From positions 1-56,043 of the forward strand of contig JAZRRG010000073.1 of the NCBI GenBank assembly GCA_045650565.1: 56,043 nt of DNA. Reading direction: 5' to 3'. How positions within the stretch are numbered: position 1 is the stretch's first letter; every line of letters begins with the position of its first letter. The position numbers and the translations under genes were made by a program. The stretch comes from SIG565 sp045650565 (GTDB lineage Bacteria; Bacillota; Clostridia; Oscillospirales; Acutalibacteraceae). The notes below the pieces were generated by a model. That model ran no database searches, was not told where the DNA came from, and saw only the letters and a list, made by a program, of their open reading frames with translations. Below are positions 17,288-25,246 of this stretch, in pieces.

Positions 17288-17656
17288 ATGGATATATTTT
17301 TGCACTGTCTTTATGCCTTTGCGGTTGGCGGTGCGCTGTGTGCTGTTGGCCAACTGCTGATAGATTACACAAAGCTTACCCCTGCACGTATTTTGGTGGG
17401 GTATGTTGTTTCAGGCGTAGTTTTAACCGCCATTGGTGTGTATGAACCGCTTGTAAAGTTTGCCAGTGCGGGTGCTACCGTGCCTCTTACGGGTTTTGGC
17501 TATAGTCTGGCTGAGGGTGTTGAACAGGCAATATCTAAATACGGCCTAATTGGCGCACTGTGCGGCGGGCTTACGGCGACAGCTGCAGGAATTACGGCTG
17601 CAATCTTGTTCGGACTTGCTATGAGCATAGCGTTTAAACCGGGCGATAAAACGTAG
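17288..17656 (+). CDS. spoVAE: Stage V sporulation protein AE
   Basis: 122 residues, several membrane helices, with the family core DYTKLTPARILVGYVVSG and GAGATVPLTGFG-like segment (here SAGATVPLTGFG). SpoVA proteins form the channel for dipicolinic acid in the spore inner membrane. A TTG at 17282 is in frame, but GAGGTG (17274-17279) is spaced correctly for the ATG at 17288. SpoVAC and SpoVAD, usually adjacent, are not in the window, so this is a solitary copy. The gene stop lies against a parS site. Confidence 0.85.
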   Translation: MDIFLHCLYAFAVGGALCAVGQLLIDYTKLTPARILVGYVVSGVVLTAIGVYEPLVKFASAGATVPLTGFGYSLAEGVEQAISKYGLIGALCGGLTATAAGITAAILFGLAMSIAFKPGDKT

Positions 17657-17670
17657 TTTCACGTGAAACA
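17655..17670. other. parS site upstream of parA
   Basis: AGTTTCACGTGAAACA, 15 of 16 positions of the consensus TGTTTCACGTGAAACA including the complete palindrome GTTTCACGTGAAAC. It lies 147 bases before parA, the usual location for an origin-proximal ParB loading site. Confidence 0.85.
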
Positions 17671-17698
17671 AGCCACTGCATATGGTGGCTTGTTTTTG
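17668..17698 (+). terminator. Terminator after spoVAE, overlapping parS
   Basis: Stem ACAAGCCAC (17668-17676) / GTGGCTTGT (17685-17693), loop of eight bases, then TTTT. The left arm shares three bases with parS. Confidence 0.8.
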
Positions 17699-17712
17699 TA
17701 TAATTTATTTAC

Positions 17713-17741
17713 TTGTGCAAAAATGTTTAGTGTGGTATAAT
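17713..17741 (+). promoter_or_regulatory. Promoter for parA-parB
   Basis: TTGTGC (17713-17718), 17 bases, TATAAT (17736-17741) with TGG directly before it (extended -10). About 75 bases before parA. Confidence 0.6.
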
Positions 17742-17816
17742 AATTATGTTCTTAATAAAGGCAAAAAAGAGTTTTATAGCAAAAGTTTAAAACAATAATA
17801 AACAGTTGGTGAAAAA

Positions 17817-18584
17817 ATGGGGAAAATAGTATCAATTGTAAATCAAAAAGGCGGTGTTGGAAAGACAACTACTGCAGTAAACCTTGCGGCGGCGCTTGGA
17901 AACATAGGGAAAAAGGTTCTTTTGGTGGATGCCGACCCACAAGGCAACACAACCAGTGGCTTTGGTATCAACAAGAAGGATGTAATTTTTTCCTCTTATG
18001 ACCTTTTGATAGGTTCTCAAAAAGCCGAGGTGGTGTCGTTAACCACGACCTTTAAAAACGTTACGGTAATTCCTTCCAATATGGATTTGGCGGGCGCCGA
18101 AGTAGAGCTTATATCAATTGAGCACCGTGAGGCACAACTGAAAAAGGCACTATCGCTCGTGCGTGAGCAGTATGATTACATATTGATAGACTGTCCGCCA
18201 TCATTAGGACTTATCACCATAAATGCTCTTACGGCGTGTGATACGGTGTTGGTACCGGTTCAGTGCGAGTATTACGCAATGGAGGGACTTTCGCAGCTAA
18301 TGGCGAGCATTCGGCAAATCAAACGCCTTTATAATCCCGGTCTTGAGCTGGAGGGTGTGTTGTTAACCATGTATGATGCACGGCTTAACTTGACACACCA
18401 GGTTGTTGAGGAACTGAAAAAGTTTTTCGCCAACAAAATGTATAAAACCACAATACCACGTGTTGTGCGTCTTTCAGAGGCGCCAAGCTACGGAATGCCG
18501 ATACAGTATTACGACAAGCGCTCAAAGGGTGCAAGGGCGTATGACGATTTAGCAAAAGAATTCGTAAAAAGAAGCAGGGGGTAA
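17817..18584 (+). CDS. parA: Chromosome partitioning ATPase ParA (Soj)
   Basis: A 255-residue Walker-type ATPase. The deviant Walker A KGGVGKTT (11-18), the VDADPQGN motif and the DCPPSLG segment are intact. With ParB it moves origin regions and, in Bacillus, also regulates DnaA. Length and the ending YDDLAKEFVKR are as in Soj. Forms an operon with parB (gap of four bases) and lies beside a parS site. Confidence 0.96.
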   Translation: MGKIVSIVNQKGGVGKTTTAVNLAAALGNIGKKVLLVDADPQGNTTSGFGINKKDVIFSSYDLLIGSQKAEVVSLTTTFKNVTVIPSNMDLAGAEVELISIEHREAQLKKALSLVREQYDYILIDCPPSLGLITINALTACDTVLVPVQCEYYAMEGLSQLMASIRQIKRLYNPGLELEGVLLTMYDARLNLTHQVVEELKKFFANKMYKTTIPRVVRLSEAPSYGMPIQYYDKRSKGARAYDDLAKEFVKRSRG

Positions 18585-18588
18585 TAAA

Positions 18589-19452
18589 ATGGCAAAAAGA
18601 GGTGGTCTAGGCAAGGGGTTGGATGCTTTATTTGGCGAAAATTCCACAGACAACAATAATCTTATAGAGGTTAAACTGGTAGACATAGAGCCCAACAAGC
18701 AGCAGCCACGCAAGGCGTTTGATCCTACCGCATTGGCTGAATTGGCTGACAGCATCAAAGAGCACGGTTTATTGCAGCCAATAATTGTAAAGCCGCTTAC
18801 AAACGGCACATATCGCATTATTGCGGGTGAAAGGCGTTGGCGTGCGAGTAGAATTGCGGGGCTTGAAACGGTACCGGTTGTAATAAGAGATTTAAGTGAG
18901 CAACAGGTTATGGAGGTCGCACTTATCGAAAACCTTCAAAGAGAGGACCTAAATCCCGTTGAAGAAGCTTTTGGATATCGCACACTAATAGAAACCTTCA
19001 ACCTAACTCAGGAAGAGGTTGCTGCACGTGTAGGTAAATCACGTCCTGCTGTTGCAAATGCATTGCGCCTTCTAAATCTTGGTGAGCGAGAGCTTGAACT
19101 CATCAAAAACGGACATCTAACCGCCGGTCACGCCCGTGCAATACTGGCAACCGATGACCTTATGCTGCGGGAGCAGTTAATAGAGATGGCAATTAACGGC
19201 GCTTCGGTTCGTGAGCTGGAACGAGTTGTGAGCGCTGCAAAAGCAAAGCGCACAGGCGCAGGCGCATACATAACCGATAATCCGTCAGGACCGAAGTATT
19301 ACCGAGAGGTGCAAATCGCATTAACAGAGACGTTACACCGAAAAGTAAAAATCACCAAAATCGGCGAAGGACACGGAAAAATCAGTATTGAATTCTATGG
19401 CGATGAAGAGCTACGTGATATAGCCGCACGATTAGGAAAAATGTACCATTAA
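18589..19452 (+). CDS. parB: Chromosome partitioning CTPase/DNA-binding protein ParB (Spo0J)
   Basis: 287 residues: the ParA-contacting N-terminus GLGKGLDALF (6-15), ParB/Srx core with GERR motif (80-83), HTH domain recognising parS, and a C-terminal dimerisation domain. GERR-box ParB proteins bind CTP and slide from parS as clamps. A second ParB-like protein at 38844-39665 resembles Noc. Ribosome site GGGGGT just before the start. Confidence 0.96.
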   Translation: MAKRGGLGKGLDALFGENSTDNNNLIEVKLVDIEPNKQQPRKAFDPTALAELADSIKEHGLLQPIIVKPLTNGTYRIIAGERRWRASRIAGLETVPVVIRDLSEQQVMEVALIENLQREDLNPVEEAFGYRTLIETFNLTQEEVAARVGKSRPAVANALRLLNLGERELELIKNGHLTAGHARAILATDDLMLREQLIEMAINGASVRELERVVSAAKAKRTGAGAYITDNPSGPKYYREVQIALTETLHRKVKITKIGEGHGKISIEFYGDEELRDIAARLGKMYH

Positions 19453-19454
19453 GA

Positions 19455-19490
19455 AAATCCCGTACGTTTCATGTGAAACGTACGGGATTT
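19455..19490 (+). terminator. parB terminator with embedded parS-like sequence
   Basis: A perfect 17-bp stem (19455-19471 / 19474-19490) with a two-base loop followed by GTATTTTT. The centre reads GTTTCATGTGAAAC (19466-19479), one base from the parS core GTTTCACGTGAAAC. The same palindrome could therefore act as terminator in RNA and as a weak ParB site in DNA; the dual role is inference. Confidence 0.85.
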
Positions 19491-19537
19491 GTATTTTTGC
19501 GGTTATTTAAACGGGGAAGTTAGATTACAGTCGATGA

Positions 19538-19563
19538 GTTTACATAATGCATATTATGTAAAC
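19538..19563. repeat. Near-palindrome between parB and rsmA
   Basis: Perfect 11-bp arms GTTTACATAAT (19538-19548) and ATTATGTAAAC (19553-19563) around GCAT. No T-run follows on either strand, so a terminator is unlikely; it may be a protein-binding site. No function is assigned. Confidence 0.5.
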
Positions 19564-19568
19564 CACAC

Positions 19569-20420
19569 TCATTCAAACAAAAGGTTGGAAATGTCGCAAA
19601 GCTGCTGCATTGTGAGCTGTTCGCTACGGACCGTTTCGGGAATTCCGAGTGAAACAAGAGCAACCCTGATAACCTCTTTTTCGACATGCAGTGAATTTGC
19701 AACGGTGTTCACCAGTGTTTTTCGCCGCTGCGCAAAGCACGCCTTTACGAATCTAAAGAAATCGGCTTCATTGTTCACCTTTATAGGCGGCTGCTTCCTA
19801 ATATTAAGCTTTATAACGGCAGAATCCACGTTTGGCGGCGGCATAAAGGAGCTTCTATCAACCTCAAAAAGAATTTGTGCATCGGCATAGTAGTTAACCG
19901 CAACCGTCACGGCGCCCGCCTCACGACTGCCGACCCTAGCGGAAAGCCGTTCAGCCGCCTCCTTTTGCACCATTACCGTAATAGACTCAAGTGGCAAGCG
20001 GCTTTCTAAAAGCATCATCATTATAGGCGAGGTTATATAGTACGGCAAATTAGCGCAAACGCAAACCTTATTATATCCCACAAATTCCGTTTTAATAATT
20101 TCGCCCAAGTCAAGCTTCATTGCATCGCCGAAAATCACCTTAACATTTTGAAATTCAGCAAGAGTTTTTTTAAGCACGGGGCGCAAACGCTCATCAAGCT
20201 CTATTGTCACAACCTTACCTGCCGTTTTTGCCAGTTCACCCGTAAGCACACCGATACCCGGACCAATTTCGATAACGGCGGTATCCTTATCACAGGCGGC
20301 AGCCGCCATAGCGGGACAAACGTCGGGATTGACCAAAAAATTTTGTCCAAGCGACTTTTTAAAGGCAAAGCCCTCGCTCTTTAAAATATGTTCAATTGTT
20401 TTAATATCTGCAAGATTCAT
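19569..20420 (-). CDS. rsmA: 16S rRNA dimethyladenosine transferase RsmA (KsgA)
   Basis: 283 residues. Makes the two N6,N6-dimethyladenosines near the 3' end of 16S rRNA. Visible motifs: KKSLGQNFLV (21-30), SAM motif EIGPGIG (51-57), and NLPYY (124-128). A GTG at 20429 is in frame, but it is part of the ribosome site AAGGGTG; the ATG at 20420 has proper spacing and the usual start MNL. Single leftward gene with its own promoter, convergent with parB. Confidence 0.95.
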   Translation of the reverse strand: MNLADIKTIEHILKSEGFAFKKSLGQNFLVNPDVCPAMAAAACDKDTAVIEIGPGIGVLTGELAKTAGKVVTIELDERLRPVLKKTLAEFQNVKVIFGDAMKLDLGEIIKTEFVGYNKVCVCANLPYYITSPIMMMLLESRLPLESITVMVQKEAAERLSARVGSREAGAVTVAVNYYADAQILFEVDRSSFMPPPNVDSAVIKLNIRKQPPIKVNNEADFFRFVKACFAQRRKTLVNTVANSLHVEKEVIRVALVSLGIPETVRSEQLTMQQLCDISNLLFE

Positions 20421-20451
20421 AAAAAGCACCCTTAAAACATTCTATAAGAGC

Positions 20452-20480
20452 ATTATACACGAGATAAATGTATGATACAA
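20452..20480 (-). promoter_or_regulatory. Sigma-A promoter for rsmA
   Basis: On the minus strand TTGTAT (20480-20475), 17 bases, TATAAT (20457-20452), about 30 bases before the rsmA ATG. Confidence 0.65.
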
Positions 20481-20491
20481 CAAATTTTTAG

Positions 20492-20520
20492 GTGACAAAG
20501 CGTAAAAAATATAGTATAAT
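20492..20520 (+). promoter_or_regulatory. Sigma-A promoter for the 20553 gene
   Basis: GTGACA (20492-20497), 17 bases, TATAAT (20515-20520), 32 bases before the start codon at 20553. Divergent from the rsmA promoter. Confidence 0.65.
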
Positions 20521-20552
20521 AAGCATAAATACTAAAAGTTGGAGTGAATTTG

Positions 20553-21305
20553 ATGGATTTGAATTGCTACAATGCAGTTATTGCCGAGATGAAAACGGTG
20601 TTAGATTCTCAAAAGTTTATTGTTGACGGTGATATATTTAAGAATGAATCAAAGGCCGTACAGGTAAGCTTTGATGATAATTCCAAAATGTTTATATTAA
20701 AATTAGCCGACATAGCCGATGGTGAGATATCGGAGTTTGAAACAATTTCGAGCTGGTTGTTCGATGAAAACCAAACCGCAAAGGATGCGGCGGCGGTAGG
20801 TATCGATTTTGCCGACACGCTTGGTGGCAAGTTAGGTGTAAAAAGGGTAAAAACAGCAGCTACAGGTGAGGTTGCATTGCCGACCACCTCAAAGGGTGAT
20901 GCAGTTACAATTACCACCCTTACACAAAAGTTGTTAGCCACCTTCCCAGAATGCAAGGATGATTACAAGGCGTTTGTTGGCGAGTATGGAAAATTCTTAC
21001 ACCAAAATTTTTATATGACAAGATTTGTTCCACTAATTAAAGAAATGCTATCGGATGAAAAGAAAAACCGAAAAGCAATTAAAAAGCTTTTTGATATGCT
21101 GTGGGAAATATACGTTGAGGGGGATACATCGGCAGTAGATGCAGTTGTAATCATTATCAGCGCAGTGGCATATAATAACGAAAAGAACGTTGCGATATTC
21201 AAACAGTATACAGAGGGCAAGGACCATCTGCACAAAGCTGTAGATGAGATGCTTTTGCTTATTGCAAAAAACAAAAAACTGCGAGAAGCAGTTATAGGGA
21301 AGTAG
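20553..21305 (+). CDS. Uncharacterised soluble protein
   Basis: 250 residues, no signal peptide, no membrane segment, no motif I recognise. The first part (to about 95) looks like a beta-rich domain with repeated acidic turns; the second (about 110-250) is alpha-helical, with a run of helices including a KFLHQNFYMTRFVPLIKEML segment and a hydrophobic ISAVAYNN stretch, suggesting a helical-repeat or bundle fold. A GTG at 20544 is in frame, but GGAGTG belongs to the ribosome site, so ATG 20553 is preferred. It has its own strong promoter and terminator, so it is a deliberate single-gene unit. Confidence 0.7.
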   Translation: MDLNCYNAVIAEMKTVLDSQKFIVDGDIFKNESKAVQVSFDDNSKMFILKLADIADGEISEFETISSWLFDENQTAKDAAAVGIDFADTLGGKLGVKRVKTAATGEVALPTTSKGDAVTITTLTQKLLATFPECKDDYKAFVGEYGKFLHQNFYMTRFVPLIKEMLSDEKKNRKAIKKLFDMLWEIYVEGDTSAVDAVVIIISAVAYNNEKNVAIFKQYTEGKDHLHKAVDEMLLLIAKNKKLREAVIGK

Positions 21306-21307
21306 TT

Positions 21308-21335
21308 AAAACCCCAACCTTTTGGTTGGGGTTTT
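21308..21335. terminator. Bidirectional terminator
   Basis: Stem AAAACCCCAACC (21308-21319) / GGTTGGGGTTTT (21324-21335), loop TTTT. Lies between two convergent genes and can serve both. Confidence 0.88.
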
Positions 21336-21345
21336 AACATACATT

Positions 21346-22680
21346 TTAGTTTGCGGTAAGCGGTACTATGGCTTTGCCGTGGATTGTGCGCCAGGCGTTT
21401 AGTCCCTCGCCAATGCGTTTCAAGGTGCGGTTGTAGGATGCCTTGGCTTCTGTAACGCTTGAAACACCGAAGTCCGACCAATTTTTAGTTAAATCAAGTG
21501 GAATAATATTATAGGACTTTTGTCCGTTTTCGGTTCTTAAATCAACCCAGGTGGGCAGGGCGTTTACATCGCTTAAAACCACGGTACCGTCACTATACTT
21601 ATCAAATCTGATTTCAAGCACCATACCATCCTCGGTATGCCCTGAATGGTTGTCCTCCGACATAATTTCCTTGCGCTGATTAGAAACCGAGTTACCGAGT
21701 GAATAAGCGCAGACAGTTTCGTGTCCCGCAGTGCTTTTGAGTGTCTCAATCGCTTGAACCACATGAGGATGGCTACCCACAATTACATCGTAGCCCATAT
21801 CACAAATCTTTTGTGCCATTGACTTTTGTGTGCTGTTTGGTTTTGCGGCATATTCGTCGCCCCAATGCACATATATAACGGTGGCATCAGCGCCATCCGA
21901 CTTCATTTTTTCAATTATTTGTTCGGCATCGCTATAAAAATCATTAAGGCGAGAATAATCAAAGGTGTTTATAAGCTTACTGTCAGCCACGCTCATAATG
22001 TGTCCGTTAAGACCCTTTTGTTCTCCCGAGGTGGTAGAGTATGTGTAGCAAACAAAACCGACCTTAATTCCGTTTATATCCTTAACAATATACGGTTTTT
22101 CGTTTTGGAATCGGGAACCGATATATAGCAGGTTGCGGTTTTTAAGCTGCGTTAAGGTATTAGCAAAGCCCGAATGACCGTTATCGTAAGAATGGTTATT
22201 GGCAGTAAGCAGCATGTCCACTCCGCCCCACTTTGCCGCATCGGCAAAGGTTGCAGGACAATTAAAACTGGGGTAGCCCTTATAGTTGGTGTTTGTGCCA
22301 AAGGTTACTTCAAGGTTCATAACCATCATATCATAAGCAGAATAATATGGCTTTACTGTGGCAAAGATGCCGCTGAAATCATAACCGCTATCCTCTACCG
22401 ACCATAAGACAGAGTCGTGCATAATAGCATCCCCCGTTGAGCCGATTGTAGCGCTTGATACAACATACGGCTCGTCCGAACCCGAGGACACGTTACTGCT
22501 TGTAACGCCCGAGTTACCGCCATTGCCGCCGTTACCTCCGTTTTGGGAAGAGGGATTCTTACAAGAACGAATGCCGAAGAAAACAGCTAAAATCAGCGCA
22601 AGGCAAACGGTGCAGCAAATTATTCTTCTTCGCATAATAATTCGGCGCACACGAGCGCTCCTTTTTTTATAATTCGCCAT
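21346..22680 (-). CDS. CapA family protein (poly-gamma-glutamate synthesis type, metallophosphatase fold)
   Basis: 444 residues. A basic N-terminus and one membrane helix (about 19-36), then a Gly/Asn/Ser-rich linker, then a PGA_cap domain with GDAIMHD, MNLEVTFG, LLTANNHSYDNG, HWGDEY and GSHPHV motifs; these His, Asp and Asn residues match metal ligands of the calcineurin-like phosphoesterase fold. Family members act in capsule or poly-glutamate synthesis, but stand-alone copies without capBC, as here, are common and uncharacterised. Likely membrane-anchored with the domain outside. Confidence 0.85.
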   Translation of the reverse strand: MANYKKRSARVRRIIMRRRIICCTVCLALILAVFFGIRSCKNPSSQNGGNGGNGGNSGVTSSNVSSGSDEPYVVSSATIGSTGDAIMHDSVLWSVEDSGYDFSGIFATVKPYYSAYDMMVMNLEVTFGTNTNYKGYPSFNCPATFADAAKWGGVDMLLTANNHSYDNGHSGFANTLTQLKNRNLLYIGSRFQNEKPYIVKDINGIKVGFVCYTYSTTSGEQKGLNGHIMSVADSKLINTFDYSRLNDFYSDAEQIIEKMKSDGADATVIYVHWGDEYAAKPNSTQKSMAQKICDMGYDVIVGSHPHVVQAIETLKSTAGHETVCAYSLGNSVSNQRKEIMSEDNHSGHTEDGMVLEIRFDKYSDGTVVLSDVNALPTWVDLRTENGQKSYNIIPLDLTKNWSDFGVSSVTEAKASYNRTLKRIGEGLNAWRTIHGKAIVPLTAN

Positions 22681-22747
22681 TATTTACATCTCCAAAAGTT
22701 TTATACCACAAAAATAATAACATAAAACAAAAATTTTTACAACAAAA

Positions 22748-22770
22748 AAAGCAACCAAAACGGTTGCTTT
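22748..22770 (-). terminator. Terminator for spoIIID
   Basis: On the minus strand, AAAGCAACC / GGTTGCTTT with the loop GTTTT, followed by a run of T. It overlaps the last base of the spoIIID stop codon. Confidence 0.8.
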
Positions 22771-23018
22771 TATTCGCCCTTATATTTTCTTCGTGTGGCA
22801 AGACCGCCTCGTATATGGCGTTCCTCCTTGTTTTTTTCAAGCACCTGTTTTACCCGTAAAAAGAGCTGCGGATGGTTGTGTCTTAGGCGCTCGGTAACAT
22901 CTTTATGTACGGTTGATTTGCTAACACCGAACTTTCTACCCGCAGCACGAACGGTGGCGCCTGTATCAACGATATATTCCCCCAAAATCTCTGCCCTGTC
23001 CTTATAAATGCCGTTCAT
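22770..23018 (-). CDS. spoIIID: Sporulation transcriptional regulator SpoIIID
   Basis: 82 residues, almost all of it one helix-turn-helix (GATVRAAGRKFGVSKSTVHK) with a basic C-terminal tail. In Bacillus it works in the mother cell after sigma-E activation, switching on sigK and repressing early genes. The sequence is close to the family throughout. ATG at 23018 is preferred to the TTG one codon upstream. A sigma-E-like promoter precedes it. Confidence 0.93.
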   Translation of the reverse strand: MNGIYKDRAEILGEYIVDTGATVRAAGRKFGVSKSTVHKDVTERLRHNHPQLFLRVKQVLEKNKEERHIRGGLATRRKYKGE

Positions 23019-23048
23019 CAACTCTCAACTCCAAAATGTTGTTAGTAT

Positions 23049-23075
23049 AATGTATGAAAAAGCGGCAAAAATTAT
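23049..23075 (-). promoter_or_regulatory. Candidate sigma-E promoter of spoIIID
   Basis: On the minus strand, CATAATT (about 23076-23070), a 13-base spacer, then CATACATT (23056-23049). This resembles the Bacillus sigma-E pattern (-35 about CATATT, -10 CATACAAT, 13-14 base spacing), the factor that transcribes spoIIID there. Confidence 0.45.
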
Positions 23076-23119
23076 GAATTCAATACAGTTAAGTTTTACT
23101 TTATTTTTTTGAAAGTTTG

Positions 23120-23128
23120 TGCTATAAT
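23120..23128 (+). promoter_or_regulatory. Extended -10 promoter of the lipoprotein/two-component operon
   Basis: TGC followed by TATAAT (23123-23128), 45 bases before the start at 23173. The -35 region is weak (TTTATT), consistent with an extended -10 promoter. Confidence 0.5.
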
Positions 23129-23172
23129 CAATTATGTATAATTATATATAAATATTTAAAGGGGTGGTTGAG

Positions 23173-24489
23173 GTGCAACTTAGAAAAATTTGTGCAATAT
23201 TTTTAATATTGGCTCTTCTTTTCTCGCTTTGCGGCTGCTCTTTAAAGGATGGCACCGAGGACTCGTTGCTTAAACCGCCTCGTCCGATTGGCGAAATGTA
23301 CGAAATACAGCAGGCGCTCGAAAAGGCGGTAGCGGGTAAATACACCTTAAAATATCCAACCTCGGGCAATCATCGTTCAGCAATATTGCAGCAGGACATA
23401 AATGGCGACGGAAAAAAAGAGGCGATTGCCTTTTACAGCACGGTTGCTGACAATACGGTAACAATGCACATAAACCTGATAATTGATGATAATGGATTAT
23501 GGCGCTCGGTTGGAAATTTCAGATGCGTGGCTTCAGGCGTTGAAACGGTTGATTTCAAGGATATGGATGCCGACGGCAACATGGAAATACTCGTTGGCTG
23601 GTCGGTTTACGGAACGGTTGATAAAGCGTTGGGAATTTACAGCTTTGAAAAAAGCAAATTCCTACAGCGTGCGATGGAAAGCTACACCCACTATTTGTGT
23701 GAGGATATTGACGCTGACGGCAACAAAGAGGTGTTTATAAGCCACCTTGATTCAAAAAATCAAAAGGCGGTTGCAAAGCTCATCCGCTTAACCGATACGG
23801 GAATATTAGAGCTTGGCAATTGTATGCTTGACAGCACTGCAACCTCCTACTATGCGCCCATTATCGGAAAACTGTCAAACGGCAGCACGGCAATTTATTT
23901 TGATGCGGTAAAGGGTGGCGGACTCATTACCGAGGTATTAGAAATTAAAGATTCGATTATGACCGACGCACTGCTTTCTTCCGACGGCAGCCGAGCATCC
24001 ACCTTCCGCACATCAAGTGTTGCTGTAAGGGATATTGGCAAGGATGGGGTTTATGAAATTCCGCAGCTGATACTTCTCACCCAAACACCCGGCGCTGAAA
24101 ACGAAAACATTTATATCACCGAGTGGTATTCGCTGTCCGGAGGCAAATTAAAGCATACGGTATCGGCGCTTATGAACTATGTAGATGGCTATTACGTGGT
24201 TGTGCCTGAAAAGTGGAAGGGAAAAATCACCGTAACGAGAGATACGCCCAACCGCATACGAAATGTAATGGCAATAGATGCCAAAACAGGAAACTCTGCC
24301 GAGGTTCTCGCTCGTATACAAACAGTTCCTATCGACAAAAAGAGTGAAGAAGGGGCTGTTAAGTTAGAAAATGCGATAGAGATAGCAAGGAATAAAGAGT
24401 ACTGCTATATGGTCAGCATTGGAGTGACCTCGCATAAGGCATCGGTAACACTCGAAGAACTTAAACAGTTGTTTAAAATGTTAGATTAG
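23173..24489 (+). CDS. Lipoprotein with DxDxDG-type repeats, linked to a two-component system
   Basis: 438 residues. GTG at 23173 is chosen because AAAGGGG (23158-23164) is spaced for it; an in-frame GTG at 23164 lies inside that site. Residues 1-21 are a lipoprotein signal with lipobox LCGC, lipidated Cys22. Four Dx[DNG]xDG motifs occur at 75 (DINGDGKKE), 130 (DMDADGNME), 178 (DIDADGNKE) and 287 (DIGKDG), about 50 residues apart for the first three. This resembles FG-GAP/VCBS beta-propeller repeats with calcium loops. Six to 15 bases upstream of a response regulator gene, so it may be the sensor's outside partner; that is inference. Confidence 0.7.
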   Translation: MQLRKICAIFLILALLFSLCGCSLKDGTEDSLLKPPRPIGEMYEIQQALEKAVAGKYTLKYPTSGNHRSAILQQDINGDGKKEAIAFYSTVADNTVTMHINLIIDDNGLWRSVGNFRCVASGVETVDFKDMDADGNMEILVGWSVYGTVDKALGIYSFEKSKFLQRAMESYTHYLCEDIDADGNKEVFISHLDSKNQKAVAKLIRLTDTGILELGNCMLDSTATSYYAPIIGKLSNGSTAIYFDAVKGGGLITEVLEIKDSIMTDALLSSDGSRASTFRTSSVAVRDIGKDGVYEIPQLILLTQTPGAENENIYITEWYSLSGGKLKHTVSALMNYVDGYYVVVPEKWKGKITVTRDTPNRIRNVMAIDAKTGNSAEVLARIQTVPIDKKSEEGAVKLENAIEIARNKEYCYMVSIGVTSHKASVTLEELKQLFKMLD

Positions 24490-24504
24490 AAACAGGTGAA
24501 GCAA

Positions 24505-25212
24505 ATGAAAAGAATTCTTATAGTAGAAGATGAGGCAGCCATTCGTGAGTTTGAGGCAATAAATTTAGCACGTGTTGGTTATACGACGGTTGAAGCCGGC
24601 TCGGGCGAGGAGGCACTCGATATTTTTGATAATGATAAAGAGGGCTTTGATATAGCATTGCTCGACATTTCTATGCCGGGCATGGACGGCTTTACACTTT
24701 GTAAGGAGCTGCGCTCTCGCACAAAAACGCTTGGCATTATTATGCTAACCGCCCGTGCACAAGAGATGGATAAAATAAGCGGACTGATGATAGGCGCTGA
24801 TGACTATATCACCAAGCCCTTCAGCCCTGCCGAGCTGCTTGCCCGTGTGGATTCACTTTATCGCCGAGTAGAGCTGCAAAACAACAGCGCCAAAAACAAG
24901 AACAGTGATGAAATCAAGCTTGGTGACTTTATTCTTAATCTGCGCCGCAGAACACTTTCAAAGCGTGGTACAAACATTGAGCTAACACAGGTAGAATTTC
25001 AAATTATTGAATATTTCTTCACCAATCCCGATACCGCCCTTGACCGTTCCGACATACTAAACAAGGTATGGGGAAGCGCATATTTCGGAGAAGAAAAGAT
25101 AGTGGATGTTAACATCCGCCGCCTTCGCATGAAGATAGAGGACCAGCCGTCTGCACCGAAACATCTTGTAACGGTTTGGGGTATGGGCTACAAGTGGAAC
25201 ACTGCTGAATAA
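24505..25212 (+). CDS. OmpR-family response regulator
   Basis: 235 residues: receiver domain with Glu8/Asp9, phospho-acceptor Asp54, Thr82 and Lys104 (KPF), then a winged-helix DNA-binding domain with RRLRMKIE and a final GMGYKW. An in-frame GTG at 24496 overlaps the ribosome site AGGTGA; ATG 24505 is preferred. Middle gene of the lipoprotein-regulator-kinase operon. Confidence 0.93.
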   Translation: MKRILIVEDEAAIREFEAINLARVGYTTVEAGSGEEALDIFDNDKEGFDIALLDISMPGMDGFTLCKELRSRTKTLGIIMLTARAQEMDKISGLMIGADDYITKPFSPAELLARVDSLYRRVELQNNSAKNKNSDEIKLGDFILNLRRRTLSKRGTNIELTQVEFQIIEYFFTNPDTALDRSDILNKVWGSAYFGEEKIVDVNIRRLRMKIEDQPSAPKHLVTVWGMGYKWNTAE

Positions 25213-25246
25213 GAAAGATGTATTACAGTGAAGGGAGGTAAAACAG

